A stretch of DNA of 64,000 nucleotides from Haloplanus natans DSM 17983 (GTDB lineage Archaea; Halobacteriota; Halobacteria; Halobacteriales; Haloferacaceae), in assembly GCF_000427685.1 (NCBI RefSeq), contig NZ_ATYM01000003.1:186001-250000 (forward strand), given 5' to 3'. Made by a program: the position numbers and the translations under genes. A model generated the notes under the pieces. That model saw nothing but the letters and a program-made list of their open reading frames with translations. It had not been told where the DNA came from and searched no databases. Below, piece by piece: positions 7,708-16,805 of the stretch (position 1 is its first letter; every line of letters starts with the position of its first letter).

Positions 7708-10700
7708 GTGAGCGAGCGACTCCAAGCGATCGGTGCTGTCGTGTGCACCGTTCTGATGGTTACGTCGTTGTTTGCGGGGACGGTTACCGCCGTAGGGGGA
7801 GTCCCCACAGATGACCCCCATCCCATCTCGCCTGTAGGTGACCTGTCTGAGTACGTGAGTACAGACGCATCGGAACTCCAGGCGATGAACAACGATGAGC
7901 TTTCGCCCACGCGCGAGGAGGTGACTGTCGCTTCGGGGAGCGGGACGGAAGCAGATCCGTACGTGATCACGAACGCATCGGAACTCCGAGCGATGAACGA
8001 CGATCTCGGCGCGTCGTACGTGCTCGGCAACGATATCGACGCCTCGAGCATCGCAAACTTCGACCCGATCGGTGAATTCCAGAACGAATTCACCGGGTCG
8101 TTCGACGGTGACGGATACACGATTTCGGGATTGACAATCAACCGTCCGGAAGAGGAGCGGGTCGGACTGTTCGGCCGGACAGGGCCTGAAACGGCCCCCA
8201 TCACGAACGTCACACTCGCCGATGTCGACATTACTGGGAAGCAGTATGTCGGCGGGGTGGTCGGCTACTCGAACGCCTCGATACGGAACGTCGAGGTGAG
8301 CGGCACGGTGAGCGCAACCGGTGGCGACCCCGCCGTTGAAAGAGTCGGCACTGCAGCAGTTGTTGGTGGGGCTGTTGGGTACGCCAACGATGGCAGCGTC
8401 GACCACGTGACGGTGAGTGCCACGGTCACTAGCGACGCCAACCGAGTTGGTGGGGTGATTGGTGTTGCGACCGTTTCAGTGTCGAACCTCGCCGCATCTG
8501 GTGACGTGACTGGCAACGAGCGTACCGGCGGTATCGTTGGCGAGGCTGTCTCGGTCTCGAACACCACTATGTCTGGTGATGTGACCGGTAACACCTACAG
8601 TGGTGGTATCGTCGGCGTGTCGAACGGTCCCGTATCGAATGCCACCATGTCCGGTGACATGACTACCACTTTCTTTGGCGGCCGTAGTGGTGGTATCATC
8701 GGTGAGGGAGGTCCGGTCTCAGACTCGCTCATGTCCGGTGATATGACCGGCGGCCAATACGGTAGCTTCATCGGGGGTGCCGCCGGCTACGCCGATAAGT
8801 CAATATCGAATACGACCGTGACCGGGAATGTAACCGGATATAGCGCGGTTGGGGGTGTCGCTGGCTCTCTCTACGGTAGTACCATCGCAACCTCGATTGT
8901 GAACGGGAACGTCACAAGCGACGGCAGCCGGGTTGGTGGCCTTGCTGGAGTTTCCGGCGGCTCGACTGCGAACGTGATCTCGGATTCATACGTGACTGGA
9001 AACGTCACTGGCAGCGACAAGGTCGGTGGTCTCGTTGGTAAAAACAAAGCCGGTATCGATGGAGCGTATGCCGTTGGTAACGTCACTGGTGAGACGAACG
9101 TCGGCGGCGCAGTCGGGCTGAGTGACGGCGGTTCGGCGACTGATGTCTACTGGAACACCGAAACGACCACCCAGAACTCGTCTGCGGGTGGCACCGGTCT
9201 GACAACGGCCGAACTGAAAGGCGCTGACGCAGAGGCCAACACGAATCTCGATTTCACTGCCGACTGGCGTGTCGTCGCCTCCCCTACGGCCATCTCGTAC
9301 CCGTATCTGCAGCCGAACACGCAGGAGCCAGCACCGGGGGTAGAGTCCGTGGTTCCCCCGTTCCTCGGTGGGAACGGGACGGTTGCGGACCCGTACCAGA
9401 TCGGCAACTGGTCACACCTCGACAGCGTGCGTGGGCTCCCCAATGCGAACTTCACGCTCGTTACCAATCTGGACGAGGAGACTGCTGACTACGACACCTA
9501 CGCCAATGAGACGGCGAACGGCGGCGCTGGGTGGGAGCCGATCGGGACCGCGGCGACACCGTTCAGCGGGTCGTTCGACGGTGACGGGCACACGATCGCT
9601 GGGCTCCGGATCAACCGGACTACCCAGGAAGAAGCCGGTCTGTTCGGGAACGCCACAGACGTCACGATCGAGCGGGTGACGCTTGACAACGTGAACGTCA
9701 GCGACGGGTCGAACGCCAGTGGGCTCGTCGGCTACGCGACGGACGTGAGAATTACCGATGTCACGGTGAACGGAAACGTCACCGGCGACTCGGTTGCTAC
9801 GTTTGCCGGCGGGGCTGGCATACTTGCCGGCTACACGGTGAACGGGACGATCACGAACGTCGCGGTGAACGGGAACGTCTTAACAGACGGTGCCGCTGGT
9901 GGGGTCGCTGGTTACGTGATCAACGGCACTGTCGAGAACGCCTCGATGAACGAGAACCCCGATGGGATCGCGACGTACGAGGGAGTCGAAGCAAACGTTT
10001 TGGGTCGAACGGCCGGTGGTGTCGTGGGCAGTACGGTGCCCCAGAGTGACGGCAGTGTCTTCACGAGCGGATCGGTAATCCGCAATTCAACGGCGAATGC
10101 AACTGTCGCCGGCCAAGCCCTCGTCGGCGGCCTCGCTGGAGTCGGAGAGACGGTCACCGGCTCGACAGCGGATGGGGCTGTCTCTGGGCAGGCGTACACC
10201 GGCGGGTTGATCGGTCTCGCGCTCGGAGATGTGACCGGCTCGGCCGCGACCGGTGACGTACAGCGCATCTCGGTCGAGAGCAGAGGCCCTGCGGATACCC
10301 ACGGCGGCCTCATTGGAGCTACAGGTGGCAACGTCACCGACTCGCGTGCAACTGGCGACGTGGCTAGCAGCAGTGACAACGTTGGCGGCCTCGTCGGGAC
10401 TGTCGGCCTCTCCGCGCTCGGTGTTTCTCCGCCTGCTGATCTAAGTGTGGTCAATTCGACCGCAACTGGTGACGTCGACGGAGCGGACAGCGTCGGCGGC
10501 CTCGTCGGAACGGTCGCCGAAGGGAACATCACCGGCTCAACGGCAAGCGGAGCGGTGAACGCGACCGGCATATACGCCGGTGGCTTGGTGGGTGAGTTCA
10601 TCACAACAGGTGGCATCAAGACGCACTTCATCGCTAACTCGTCGGCGTCGGGGGATGTCGTCGCCAAAACAATCGCCGGCGGCCTCGTCGGGGCGAGCAA

Positions 10701-12159
10701 TGGGAGCGTCACTGTCTCGTATGGCACGGGGGGCGTTGCTGCTGACAGCGATGTCGGCGGATTAGTTGGGATCAATGCTGGAGCGGTGAACCGGACGTAT
10801 GCCGCTGGCTCTGTCACCGGGGACAATTCAGGGCTCGTCGGGACTGAGCGCGGAGACGGGAACAGCGCCAACAGCTACTGGGACACCGAGACCACCGCAC
10901 AGTCGTCGTCGGCCGGTGACGCGACTGGGCTTACCACAAGCGAGCTGAAAGGTGCCTCGGTGAAGATCAACACCGCGTTTAATTTCGCCACGACTTGGAG
11001 TGTCGTTGACAACGGGACACACATGTCGTATCCGTCCCTGCAAGCTAACCCGCAACGGCCCGAACCAGGGCTCGAACGGACTGCCGTGTCCGGACCGATC
11101 GGCGGCGGCTCCGTCCCGAACGACGGTGACGATGACCGCCCGTCACGCTCGGACGACGATGACGACGACCCGCGATCGGTCGTCTCGGTCTCTTCGGCCC
11201 CCAGTCCCGACGGTGGCCAGCCCGACGACTCGTCGGCACCCGCGGGCGGCAACGACGAAGACGGCGGTCCTGGGGAAGCCACCGATCGGCAGACCGTCAG
11301 CGTGCGCAACGTCGGTACGGGTGAACGCGTCGCTGTCGCTCTCTCGCCGCCCGGCTCCGACCAGTCCGAGACGGATACTGAGGCCGACGACCAGAGCGGT
11401 GGGACAGACGAGACAACGCCCCGGAACGTCCTTCCGGACGGACTCGACATCACGTTCAAACAGCCCGGTGACTACGATCTCGAGGTGAGTTCGCGCGATA
11501 TCGATGTCTTCGACCGCGCGATGGACGACTCCGCGACGGACGCGAGACCGGACCTCTCGACGGACACGCTCGACGACGAGAGCAAGCGGTTCGTCAGCGA
11601 GACGAACCAGCGACCGGTTGGCTTCATCGAAGTCGATACGGCCTTCGACAGCGACGAAGCTATCGAGGAAGCCACCCACAGGTTCCGCGTTCGAAAGAGC
11701 TACCTCACGGCCACCGGCGCGTCCGTCGAGAGCGTCACACTCTATCGTGACGAAACGGACGGCTGGCGGTCACTCCCCACGCGACAGACGCGCGAGGACG
11801 AGGAGTTCCACTACTTCGAAGCTGATACGCCTGGCTTCTCGATGTTCGCCATCGGCATCAGCTCGCCCGTCTTCGAAACCGGCGCTGCGTCGCTGGACTC
11901 GTTCGACGACTCGTCCGGTGAATTTGAGGCCAGTGTCTCTATCGAGAACGTCGGGGACGAGGCCGGCACGTTCGACGTGACACTCGCTGCTGAAGGAACC
12001 ACACTCGAAACGACGACCGTGACGCTCGCATCGGGTGAGACGGTCACAGCCAATGTGTCGGGTGTCATCACCGGGCCAGCGACCGTTACACTCGCCGGCC
12101 AGTCGCTAGGTGAACTCAGCCCCGGTGCCACAGAAGACAAGAATGAGACGGCCGATTAA
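7708..12159 (+). CDS. Giant GLUG-repeat surface protein, truncated before its membrane anchor
   Basis: A 1483-aa protein from the GTG at 7708, chosen because a signal peptide follows at once (AIGAVVCTVLMVTSLFAG). The body consists of many GLUG-type beta-helix repeats (VGGLVGxNxGxIxNSxATG pattern). It falls into two homologous halves, each opening with a PIG...GSFDGDG(Y/H)TI motif and closing with YW(N/D)TET...SSAGG/D...LT..ELKGA. Then come an acidic Pro/Asp linker, a PGF-pre-PGF-like domain (about residues 1230-1400) and a CARDB-like beta domain. The family acts at the cell surface, probably in adhesion. A TAA at 12157 stops translation just before an in-frame Thr-rich linker and membrane helix. 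The long minus-strand frame at 9912-10871 is a shadow. Confidence 0.85.
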   Translation: MSERLQAIGAVVCTVLMVTSLFAGTVTAVGGVPTDDPHPISPVGDLSEYVSTDASELQAMNNDELSPTREEVTVASGSGTEADPYVITNASELRAMNDDLGASYVLGNDIDASSIANFDPIGEFQNEFTGSFDGDGYTISGLTINRPEEERVGLFGRTGPETAPITNVTLADVDITGKQYVGGVVGYSNASIRNVEVSGTVSATGGDPAVERVGTAAVVGGAVGYANDGSVDHVTVSATVTSDANRVGGVIGVATVSVSNLAASGDVTGNERTGGIVGEAVSVSNTTMSGDVTGNTYSGGIVGVSNGPVSNATMSGDMTTTFFGGRSGGIIGEGGPVSDSLMSGDMTGGQYGSFIGGAAGYADKSISNTTVTGNVTGYSAVGGVAGSLYGSTIATSIVNGNVTSDGSRVGGLAGVSGGSTANVISDSYVTGNVTGSDKVGGLVGKNKAGIDGAYAVGNVTGETNVGGAVGLSDGGSATDVYWNTETTTQNSSAGGTGLTTAELKGADAEANTNLDFTADWRVVASPTAISYPYLQPNTQEPAPGVESVVPPFLGGNGTVADPYQIGNWSHLDSVRGLPNANFTLVTNLDEETADYDTYANETANGGAGWEPIGTAATPFSGSFDGDGHTIAGLRINRTTQEEAGLFGNATDVTIERVTLDNVNVSDGSNASGLVGYATDVRITDVTVNGNVTGDSVATFAGGAGILAGYTVNGTITNVAVNGNVLTDGAAGGVAGYVINGTVENASMNENPDGIATYEGVEANVLGRTAGGVVGSTVPQSDGSVFTSGSVIRNSTANATVAGQALVGGLAGVGETVTGSTADGAVSGQAYTGGLIGLALGDVTGSAATGDVQRISVESRGPADTHGGLIGATGGNVTDSRATGDVASSSDNVGGLVGTVGLSALGVSPPADLSVVNSTATGDVDGADSVGGLVGTVAEGNITGSTASGAVNATGIYAGGLVGEFITTGGIKTHFIANSSASGDVVAKTIAGGLVGASNGSVTVSYGTGGVAADSDVGGLVGINAGAVNRTYAAGSVTGDNSGLVGTERGDGNSANSYWDTETTAQSSSAGDATGLTTSELKGASVKINTAFNFATTWSVVDNGTHMSYPSLQANPQRPEPGLERTAVSGPIGGGSVPNDGDDDRPSRSDDDDDDPRSVVSVSSAPSPDGGQPDDSSAPAGGNDEDGGPGEATDRQTVSVRNVGTGERVAVALSPPGSDQSETDTEADDQSGGTDETTPRNVLPDGLDITFKQPGDYDLEVSSRDIDVFDRAMDDSATDARPDLSTDTLDDESKRFVSETNQRPVGFIEVDTAFDSDEAIEEATHRFRVRKSYLTATGASVESVTLYRDETDGWRSLPTRQTREDEEFHYFEADTPGFSMFAIGISSPVFETGAASLDSFDDSSGEFEASVSIENVGDEAGTFDVTLAAEGTTLETTTVTLASGETVTANVSGVITGPATVTLAGQSLGELSPGATEDKNETAD

Positions 12160-12366
12160 CTGACCACGACGGCAGACGAACCGGCGATAACGACGACCAC
12201 GGACGCGTCAGACGCACCGACAGTGACGACCACGACGACGACCACGGATGCGCCGGACGCCGACAGCAACGACGACTTGACTGTGGTCGTTGTGATGCTC
12301 TTATTACTGTTTGGCCTCTTATTCATCTTCCTCTGGCGGCGCCGCGACGATCATAAAGAGGAGTAG
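12160..12366 (+). pseudogene. Severed C-terminal anchor of the GLUG-repeat protein
   Basis: Directly after the TAA at 12157-12159 and in the same frame, 68 codons encode a Thr/Asp-rich linker (repeated TTTT and DAPD), a hydrophobic helix (VVVVMLLLLFGLLFIFLW) and a basic tail (RRRDD), then TAG. This is a complete wall-spanning stalk and membrane anchor of haloarchaeal type. No start codon or promoter serves it alone, so it is best read as the lost end of the upstream gene. Confidence 0.8.
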
Positions 12367-12476
12367 GGAACGGTCGATGGCCCCTTCAGGGTCAATCGGT
12401 TAGGACAACCGCGTACACTCGTTCACCTCGGCGCCCCAAGGTTCTGCTGCCCCTGACCGATAGGCAACCGACTCAC

Positions 12477-12577
12477 TGACATCCTCCCACAGCTAAAGAC
12501 ACGGGTTTCCGCCTTGCAGTCATTCCAGTGGTGCGGTCCCGTGGGACTCCCGCGGTTTCAAGCGCGGGAGAATGTCA
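12477..12577. repeat. Pair of inverted IS605-type right-end scars
   Basis: TGACATCCTCCC at 12477-12488 reads rightward, and the reverse form ending at GAATGTCA near 12576 reads leftward, with a CCCGCG/CGCGGG hairpin between 12548 and 12570. Two ends face each other with no transposase, as if two insertions had decayed at one site. Apart from the anchor remnant, 12160-12637 holds no other gene. Confidence 0.5.
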
Positions 12578-12637
12578 AGAGTCCGTATGGGAGTGCAGCG
12601 CCGTTATGCTCAAGTATGCGTACACCAGTCGAGATGC

Positions 12638-14577
12638 ATGTCTAGGCCGACCATCCTCTCGCTCGGCATAAATCCGGATCTTCAACTGCTACTCGGCCCC
12701 GAAGAGGCCGCTCAGCGCCCTCGAGTGATTTGTGAAACAGACACCGACGCCGGAGTTGAGGAGCTCAGGCAAGGGCAAGTCGACTGTATCGTGAGCGAGT
12801 ACACAGCAACAGACCGCACAAGTCTCCGATTCCTGAACACGGTGCGCGGGATCGACACTGACCTGCCGTTTGTGTTCTACACGGCTCACGAGTCAGCGGA
12901 AGCCATCCAGCAGGCGACTGACGCCGGAGCGACCGCGTATTACGTCGAGACGGAAGACCCCGAGCGTCGGTCCGAAATACGAGCGTCGATACAAGAACAG
13001 GCGCTGTGGTATCACCATCAGTTGAGTTCGACACCGAGGCCCGACGACTTCATACGGCTCTCGGAACTGCTCGACAGCTCATTTGCTGCACACGACCTCC
13101 AGACTGGTCGCAACGTCCAGATTGGTGGATTAGCCGAGCTGGGATATGACTTCTCGGAGATGTCGTGGTCGATTGAGGAGATTTTCGAGCTTATTCACCC
13201 GGGCGATCAGCAAGCTGTGCGGCAGAAACATCAGGGAATCCTCGCTCGAGATGAAAGCGCGTTTGATATGCTCACCGTAGAATACGCAAGTTCTCAGAGG
13301 TCGTCCGTATTCGTCGTGCCGATGGGACGTACGCGCACTGTCTGATGCGAGGGATCCTCATATTTGACCAGGGTGTGCCGGCGGTGATGTTCAACACACT
13401 CAGCGACATGACGAGCGTCGTCGAAAACGAGTGGAACGAACGCACCGAAACCATCCTGTTCTCTACGCCATCGATTCAGACAGCCGCCAAAGACGCCTGC
13501 CAAGTTCTGTGTAGCGAGCAAGACTGTAGGGCAGCCTGGGTCGTCAGCACCGCAGTCGACGCGACGCACTCTGGCCTCACGGTGCTCGCCAAATGCGGGG
13601 ACGAGAACAAATATACCCCGAGTGACCAGACGGGCAACCTAAGCGATCCGGTTACCGAGCGTGCGATTTCCGGCACCGCCGCTCCGGACGATCCCGACCA
13701 GACAGCAGCAGACCGTCTCTCAGTCATCACCTCGACTGTCGACCATGACCAGTTCCATTCGGTGTCAGCGGTGCCGCTCATTAATGACGGTGTTCTGTAC
13801 GGTGCGCTGGCGGTGCTTCGGTCGACCCCTCCGACGCGTGTGTTCACTCAGGGGCTGCTTTCACTCGGAGAATCATTGGCATTCCGGCACAAAATCGAGA
13901 ACCAACAGACTGCTCTCACTGCTGACGTCGTAACGCGGCTTGCGCTCTCGTTCGACTCTGAGCACGTGCTCTCGGAAATCTCCGCAGACCCCGCGCTGAA
14001 GCAGGCCGAAATTATTTGTTACAGCTGTAAATCCTCAAATGGAGGCGATACGTCCTATATTATCGCCCCCGAAAAACGGGACGTGACGGCGACACGACTA
14101 GCTGCGGTCGCTTCAGCGGTCGACGGTGTCACGTCCACGAAAGTGATTGCCGGAGACGGAGCGAACTCATCAGTGCTGATAAAGACGAGTGACCGAACAG
14201 CTGAGACGGTCCTGCGCGCCCATGCCAGTGTTACACGCCAGATCCGAGCACGAGATGGGAAAACGGTCATCTCCGTCGATTTCTCCAAACGAACGGACGT
14301 GAGTGAAGTACTGGACGAGATTCGATCCATACCACTGCCCGTTCGGATACGCTCGAAGACGACACGGCAGGCACCACGGACAACGCCATTAGAGGCTACT
14401 TCGCTCACCGAAAAACAACGCGAAGCACTACGGGTTGCAACACTGTCCGGGTTCTTCGACCGACCGCAAGCAGCTACCGCCGAAGACGTTGCTGACATTT
14501 TAGACGTATCACGAACGACTGCGCTTCGCCACATCCGACTAGCGGAAAATAAATTGTTCACCGAATTGTACGAGTGA
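12638..14577 (+). pseudogene. Bat-like regulator (receiver-like, PAS, GAF, HTH_10) broken by a 20-bp insertion
   Basis: The first part (12638-13345) encodes a receiver-like domain and the start of a PAS domain. The second (from 13306 in another frame) continues with RIRRADGTYAHCLMRG, a GAF domain, a Bat-type sensor domain and a C-terminal HTH_10 (LTEKQREALRVATLSGFF...VSRTTALRHIRLAE). Deleting bases 13286-13305 joins the frames as VEYRIRRADGTY and gives a full 639-aa protein, so a 20-bp insertion is the likely lesion. Bat-like proteins sense signals through PAS/GAF domains and regulate transcription. The stop TGA at 14575 is also the first three bases of an IS605 right-end scar. Confidence 0.8.
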
Positions 14578-14787
14578 CATCCTCCCGTACTAAACGGTAG
14601 ACGCCGAATCAAATCGAGATCGGAGGGGATTCGTTCCTCTCGACAACTCAGGTGACGCGATTCCGAAACGGGAACACACGGAACGGAATCGGAGACCGAG
14701 GGACCGCCGCCGAGCGGCGGCGGTCCCGAGCGTTGCCACTCTGCGAGGGCGTTCTGACCGGTCGCCCCGGTCGGTGGGGCTCAGCCG
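14575..14787. other. Gene-free stretch with right-end scar and strong hairpin
   Basis: TGACATCCTCCC at 14575-14586 is an IS605 right-end scar. A perfect hairpin with 13-bp arms (GGGACCGCCGCCG) and a 2-nt centre lies at 14700-14727, just beyond the 3' end of the DDE transposase, preceded by CGATTCCG ... CGGAATCG. It may be part of the IS end or a transcription stop. No gene is seen. Confidence 0.5.
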
Positions 14788-15174
14788 CTAGCCGTAGTCT
14801 GTCGAAAGGACGAACGTCCGGAAGATCCGCATCGAGACCGGCGGTTTCTTCGGAATCGTTCCACCTGAGAGGAGGACATTTGCCAACACCCACAGGTTGT
14901 ACAGTGACACCGCAAACAGAAAGTAGAACAGTCGTACCGAGAACATCGGCGACGACGTTCTCGGCAGGAAGTCACCGATTTGCCGATACGACGTCTCGAT
15001 GCCCCAGCGGCGGTGGAACGCCGCCGCGTACGCGTTGGTCGTCTCGCTCTCTACGTCGAGATTCGTGACGAATCAGACGTGTTCGTCCTCTTTCGTTCGA
15101 TGAGGTACGGCGAAGACGGTGACGTCAGCCGAAGCTGTCGGTGGCCGCTTTCGCTGCATCTTGTAGGCATCGAC

Positions 15175-15204
15175 GACCGTCTCAGCGCCGGCGCTGAGAC
15201 GGTC
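15175..15204. repeat. 30-bp perfect palindrome inside the DDE transposase
   Basis: The arm GACCGTCTCAGCGCC is followed directly by its exact reverse complement. In the transposase frame it encodes DRLSAGAETV. A 15-bp perfect arm with no spacer can extrude as a cruciform or fold in mRNA. Confidence 0.9.
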
Positions 15205-15348
15205 TTTCATCCCCTTACTCTGCCGTGCACGCACGACGTACCCGACATCCAGTCGGTCTAACTCCGCAACGACGTGAACCTGATAGAACCCCCGGTCGAG
15301 GTAGACGTGTCTGATCGACACGTATCGTCTCGCTTCGGCGATGAGTGA

Positions 15349-15384
15349 GCGAACGGCTTCCTGCTTCGCACGGAAGCCGTTCGC
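15349..15384. repeat. 13-bp-arm hairpin inside the DDE transposase
   Basis: Arms GCGAACGGCTTCC (15349-15361) and GGAAGCCGTTCGC (15372-15384) surround a 10-nt loop. The frame across it encodes ANGFRAKQEAVR. Confidence 0.9.
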
Positions 15385-15681
15385 GTCCATCGGAAGCACG
15401 GCGAGGGTGAATCGAACACCGGGAGCGACGATACAGAGCGTCGCAAAGCAGTGCGCTCGGTTCGTTCCGAGGTCAGGATAGGTCGTGAGAACGTGGTCTG
15501 TATCGGCTGCCCCGTAGAATCGCCACTCGTGAAGATCGATCGCGACATCAACACGAGCGGGCAGCAACCGGAGTGACCGAAGGACCTGAAAGAGGCGGTC
15601 GCGGACGCCACCGAACTGGGCGTCGATGGCGTCCGCGTCGAGATGTCGAAGGTGGTAGAGCAACGATTTCGCGAGTGGGTT

Positions 15682-15713
15682 CCGAGCCGTCGACGTGACG
15701 TCGACCGGCTCGG
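15682..15713. repeat. Long imperfect hairpin inside the DDE transposase
   Basis: An outer arm CCGAGCC pairs with GGCTCGG, and an inner arm GTCGACGT pairs with ACGTCGAC around a single G. One bulged base separates inner from outer stem, giving about 15 paired positions. Confidence 0.85.
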
Positions 15714-15772
15714 ACCGATCCAGTTGAACGGTCTTGCCGCCCGTATTGGCGAACTCCCGGTCGAAAGCGATT

Positions 15773-15803
15773 CGAGAGAGGACTTGCTCGAAGTCCTCTC
15801 TCG
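15773..15803. repeat. 13-bp-arm hairpin near the transposase start
   Basis: Arms CGAGAGAGGACTT (15773-15785) and AAGTCCTCTCTCG (15791-15803) with a 5-nt loop. The frame encodes REDFEQVLSR. It lies about 100 bases inside the gene. Confidence 0.9.
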
Positions 15804-15945
15804 TGTAGGTACCACACGGTTTGATGTCGAAGTCCAGTGCCGGGTAAACGAGTGGTGATGCGGCACGACAGACCTGCTTTGCCTCAGTCGTATCGACCAT
15901 GCCAACGACTACGAATCGAGTCGTCAGTTAGGTTCGGCAACTACT

Positions 15946-15980
15946 GTGAACGACGGGATTCTCTCCTCGAAGAAAGATAG
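15946..15980 (+). repeat. IS605-type left-end scar upstream of tbp
   Basis: A 35-base block (GTGAACGACGGGATTCTC, then TCCTCGAAGAAAGATAG) matches 48688-48722 beside an intact tnpB element, and 52757-52791 in reverse. No transposase is attached here. The long open frame that starts in this scar and runs into tbp is therefore not the native start. Confidence 0.65.
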
Positions 15981-16206
15981 ATATACACTGGAGGGTTTGA
16001 TGGCAGATCGATATCGACTGTCCGCTGCTGTTGCCCCCGACACGAACCCTGGCGATACGATGCGGCAAGCTACAGCGTGGCTTACATGTCCGGGCCTGGG
16101 TGTAGAAACCACACCACAAGTGTCGTCAGACGTAGCTGGTCAGAGACGGACGCCATCCCGAGTGGCGAATGCATATGAAGGCCTACAACTAACAGTGACG
16201 CGTGTC

Positions 16207-16767
16207 ATGGACCTCCAGCAACCGCTCTCGGTAGAGAACGTCACGGTGACCGCCAGCGTCGATAAGGAGTTAGACCTCTCAGCTCTCGTCCTCGGGTTGG
16301 GTAGCTCGGAGTGCGAACTCGACCGTGACGTCGGGCTCACGTATCAGCCCGACGGGCTTGAAACGACGGCCGTGGTCTATCGATCTGGAAAGGTCGTCTG
16401 TATGGGCGCACAGAGCGTGGCAACTGCTCGTGCGAGCGTCGGCAGTCTGCTGACCCGGCTTAACACCCTCGGCATCGACGTGCCGGCCGACCCGGACGTG
16501 CCAGTAACGAACATCGTCTTCTCGGCACTGCTTCGTGGCCGACTCGACCTCAATGCGGTGGCGGTCGAGTTGGGCTTAGAACACATCGAGTACGAACCCG
16601 AACAGTTCTCGGCGCTCATCTATCGACCCGAGCGGGTAGATGTCGTGGTCCTCATGTTTGGGTCCGGAAGCGTCATTATCACTGGGGGAACGGACGACAG
16701 TCACGCCCGTTTGGCTCTCGACGCACTCACGGACAAGCTCACTGCGTCTGGTCACAGTCGCCCGTGA
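16207..16767 (+). CDS. tbp: TATA-box-binding protein paralogue (divergent TBP)
   Basis: 186 aa, the standard length of haloarchaeal TBP when started at the ATG at 16207. Two imperfect TBP repeats are visible: ENVTVTASVDKELDLSALVLGL ending YRSGKVVCMGAQS, and NIVFSALLRGRLDLNAVAVELGLEHIEYEPEQF ending FGSGSVIITGG (each shown in part). TBP binds TATA boxes and recruits TFB and RNA polymerase. The first repeat is much more diverged than the second, and the usual PEQFPGL motif is PEQFSAL here. Haloarchaea often carry several TBPs; this looks like an accessory one with altered surface or DNA preference. The upstream frame to 15946 runs through an IS scar and is rejected. Confidence 0.85.
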   Translation: MDLQQPLSVENVTVTASVDKELDLSALVLGLGSSECELDRDVGLTYQPDGLETTAVVYRSGKVVCMGAQSVATARASVGSLLTRLNTLGIDVPADPDVPVTNIVFSALLRGRLDLNAVAVELGLEHIEYEPEQFSALIYRPERVDVVVLMFGSGSVIITGGTDDSHARLALDALTDKLTASGHSRP

Positions 16768-16805
16768 CAGCCACGCCGACACGCCACCGGCACTGCGGAA
16801 CAGCG

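Larger units (their letters stand above)
14788..15900 (-). pseudogene. DDE (IS4-like) transposase with one in-frame nonsense codon
   Basis: The frame from ATG 15900 runs to TGA at 15073-15075 and continues in the same frame to TAG at 14788-14790, 370 residues in all. The C-terminal part has the HRRWGIETSYRQIGDFLPRT motif carrying the catalytic Glu, followed by hydrophobic helices. The N-terminal part has VDVAIDLHEWRFYG (probable first Asp) and HVYLDRGFY (second Asp). The TGA follows EDEHV and may derive from TGG. The gene is exceptionally rich in internal hairpins (see separate entries). The exact IS family is not assigned, and terminal repeats were not recognised with confidence. Confidence 0.8.

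Noticed and set aside
9912-10871. 319-codon minus-strand open frame inside the GLUG gene
   Set aside because: Its composition is Pro/Thr-rich shadow sequence opposite a well-supported repeat protein with a signal peptide.
14700-14727. Strong GC hairpin as a factor-independent terminator
   Set aside because: No T-run follows it, and archaeal termination relies on T-rich tracts, so it is listed only as a hairpin near an IS end.
15946-16206. N-terminal extension of the TBP frame
   Set aside because: It begins inside an IS605-type left-end scar, and the ATG at 16207 gives the standard 186-residue TBP.
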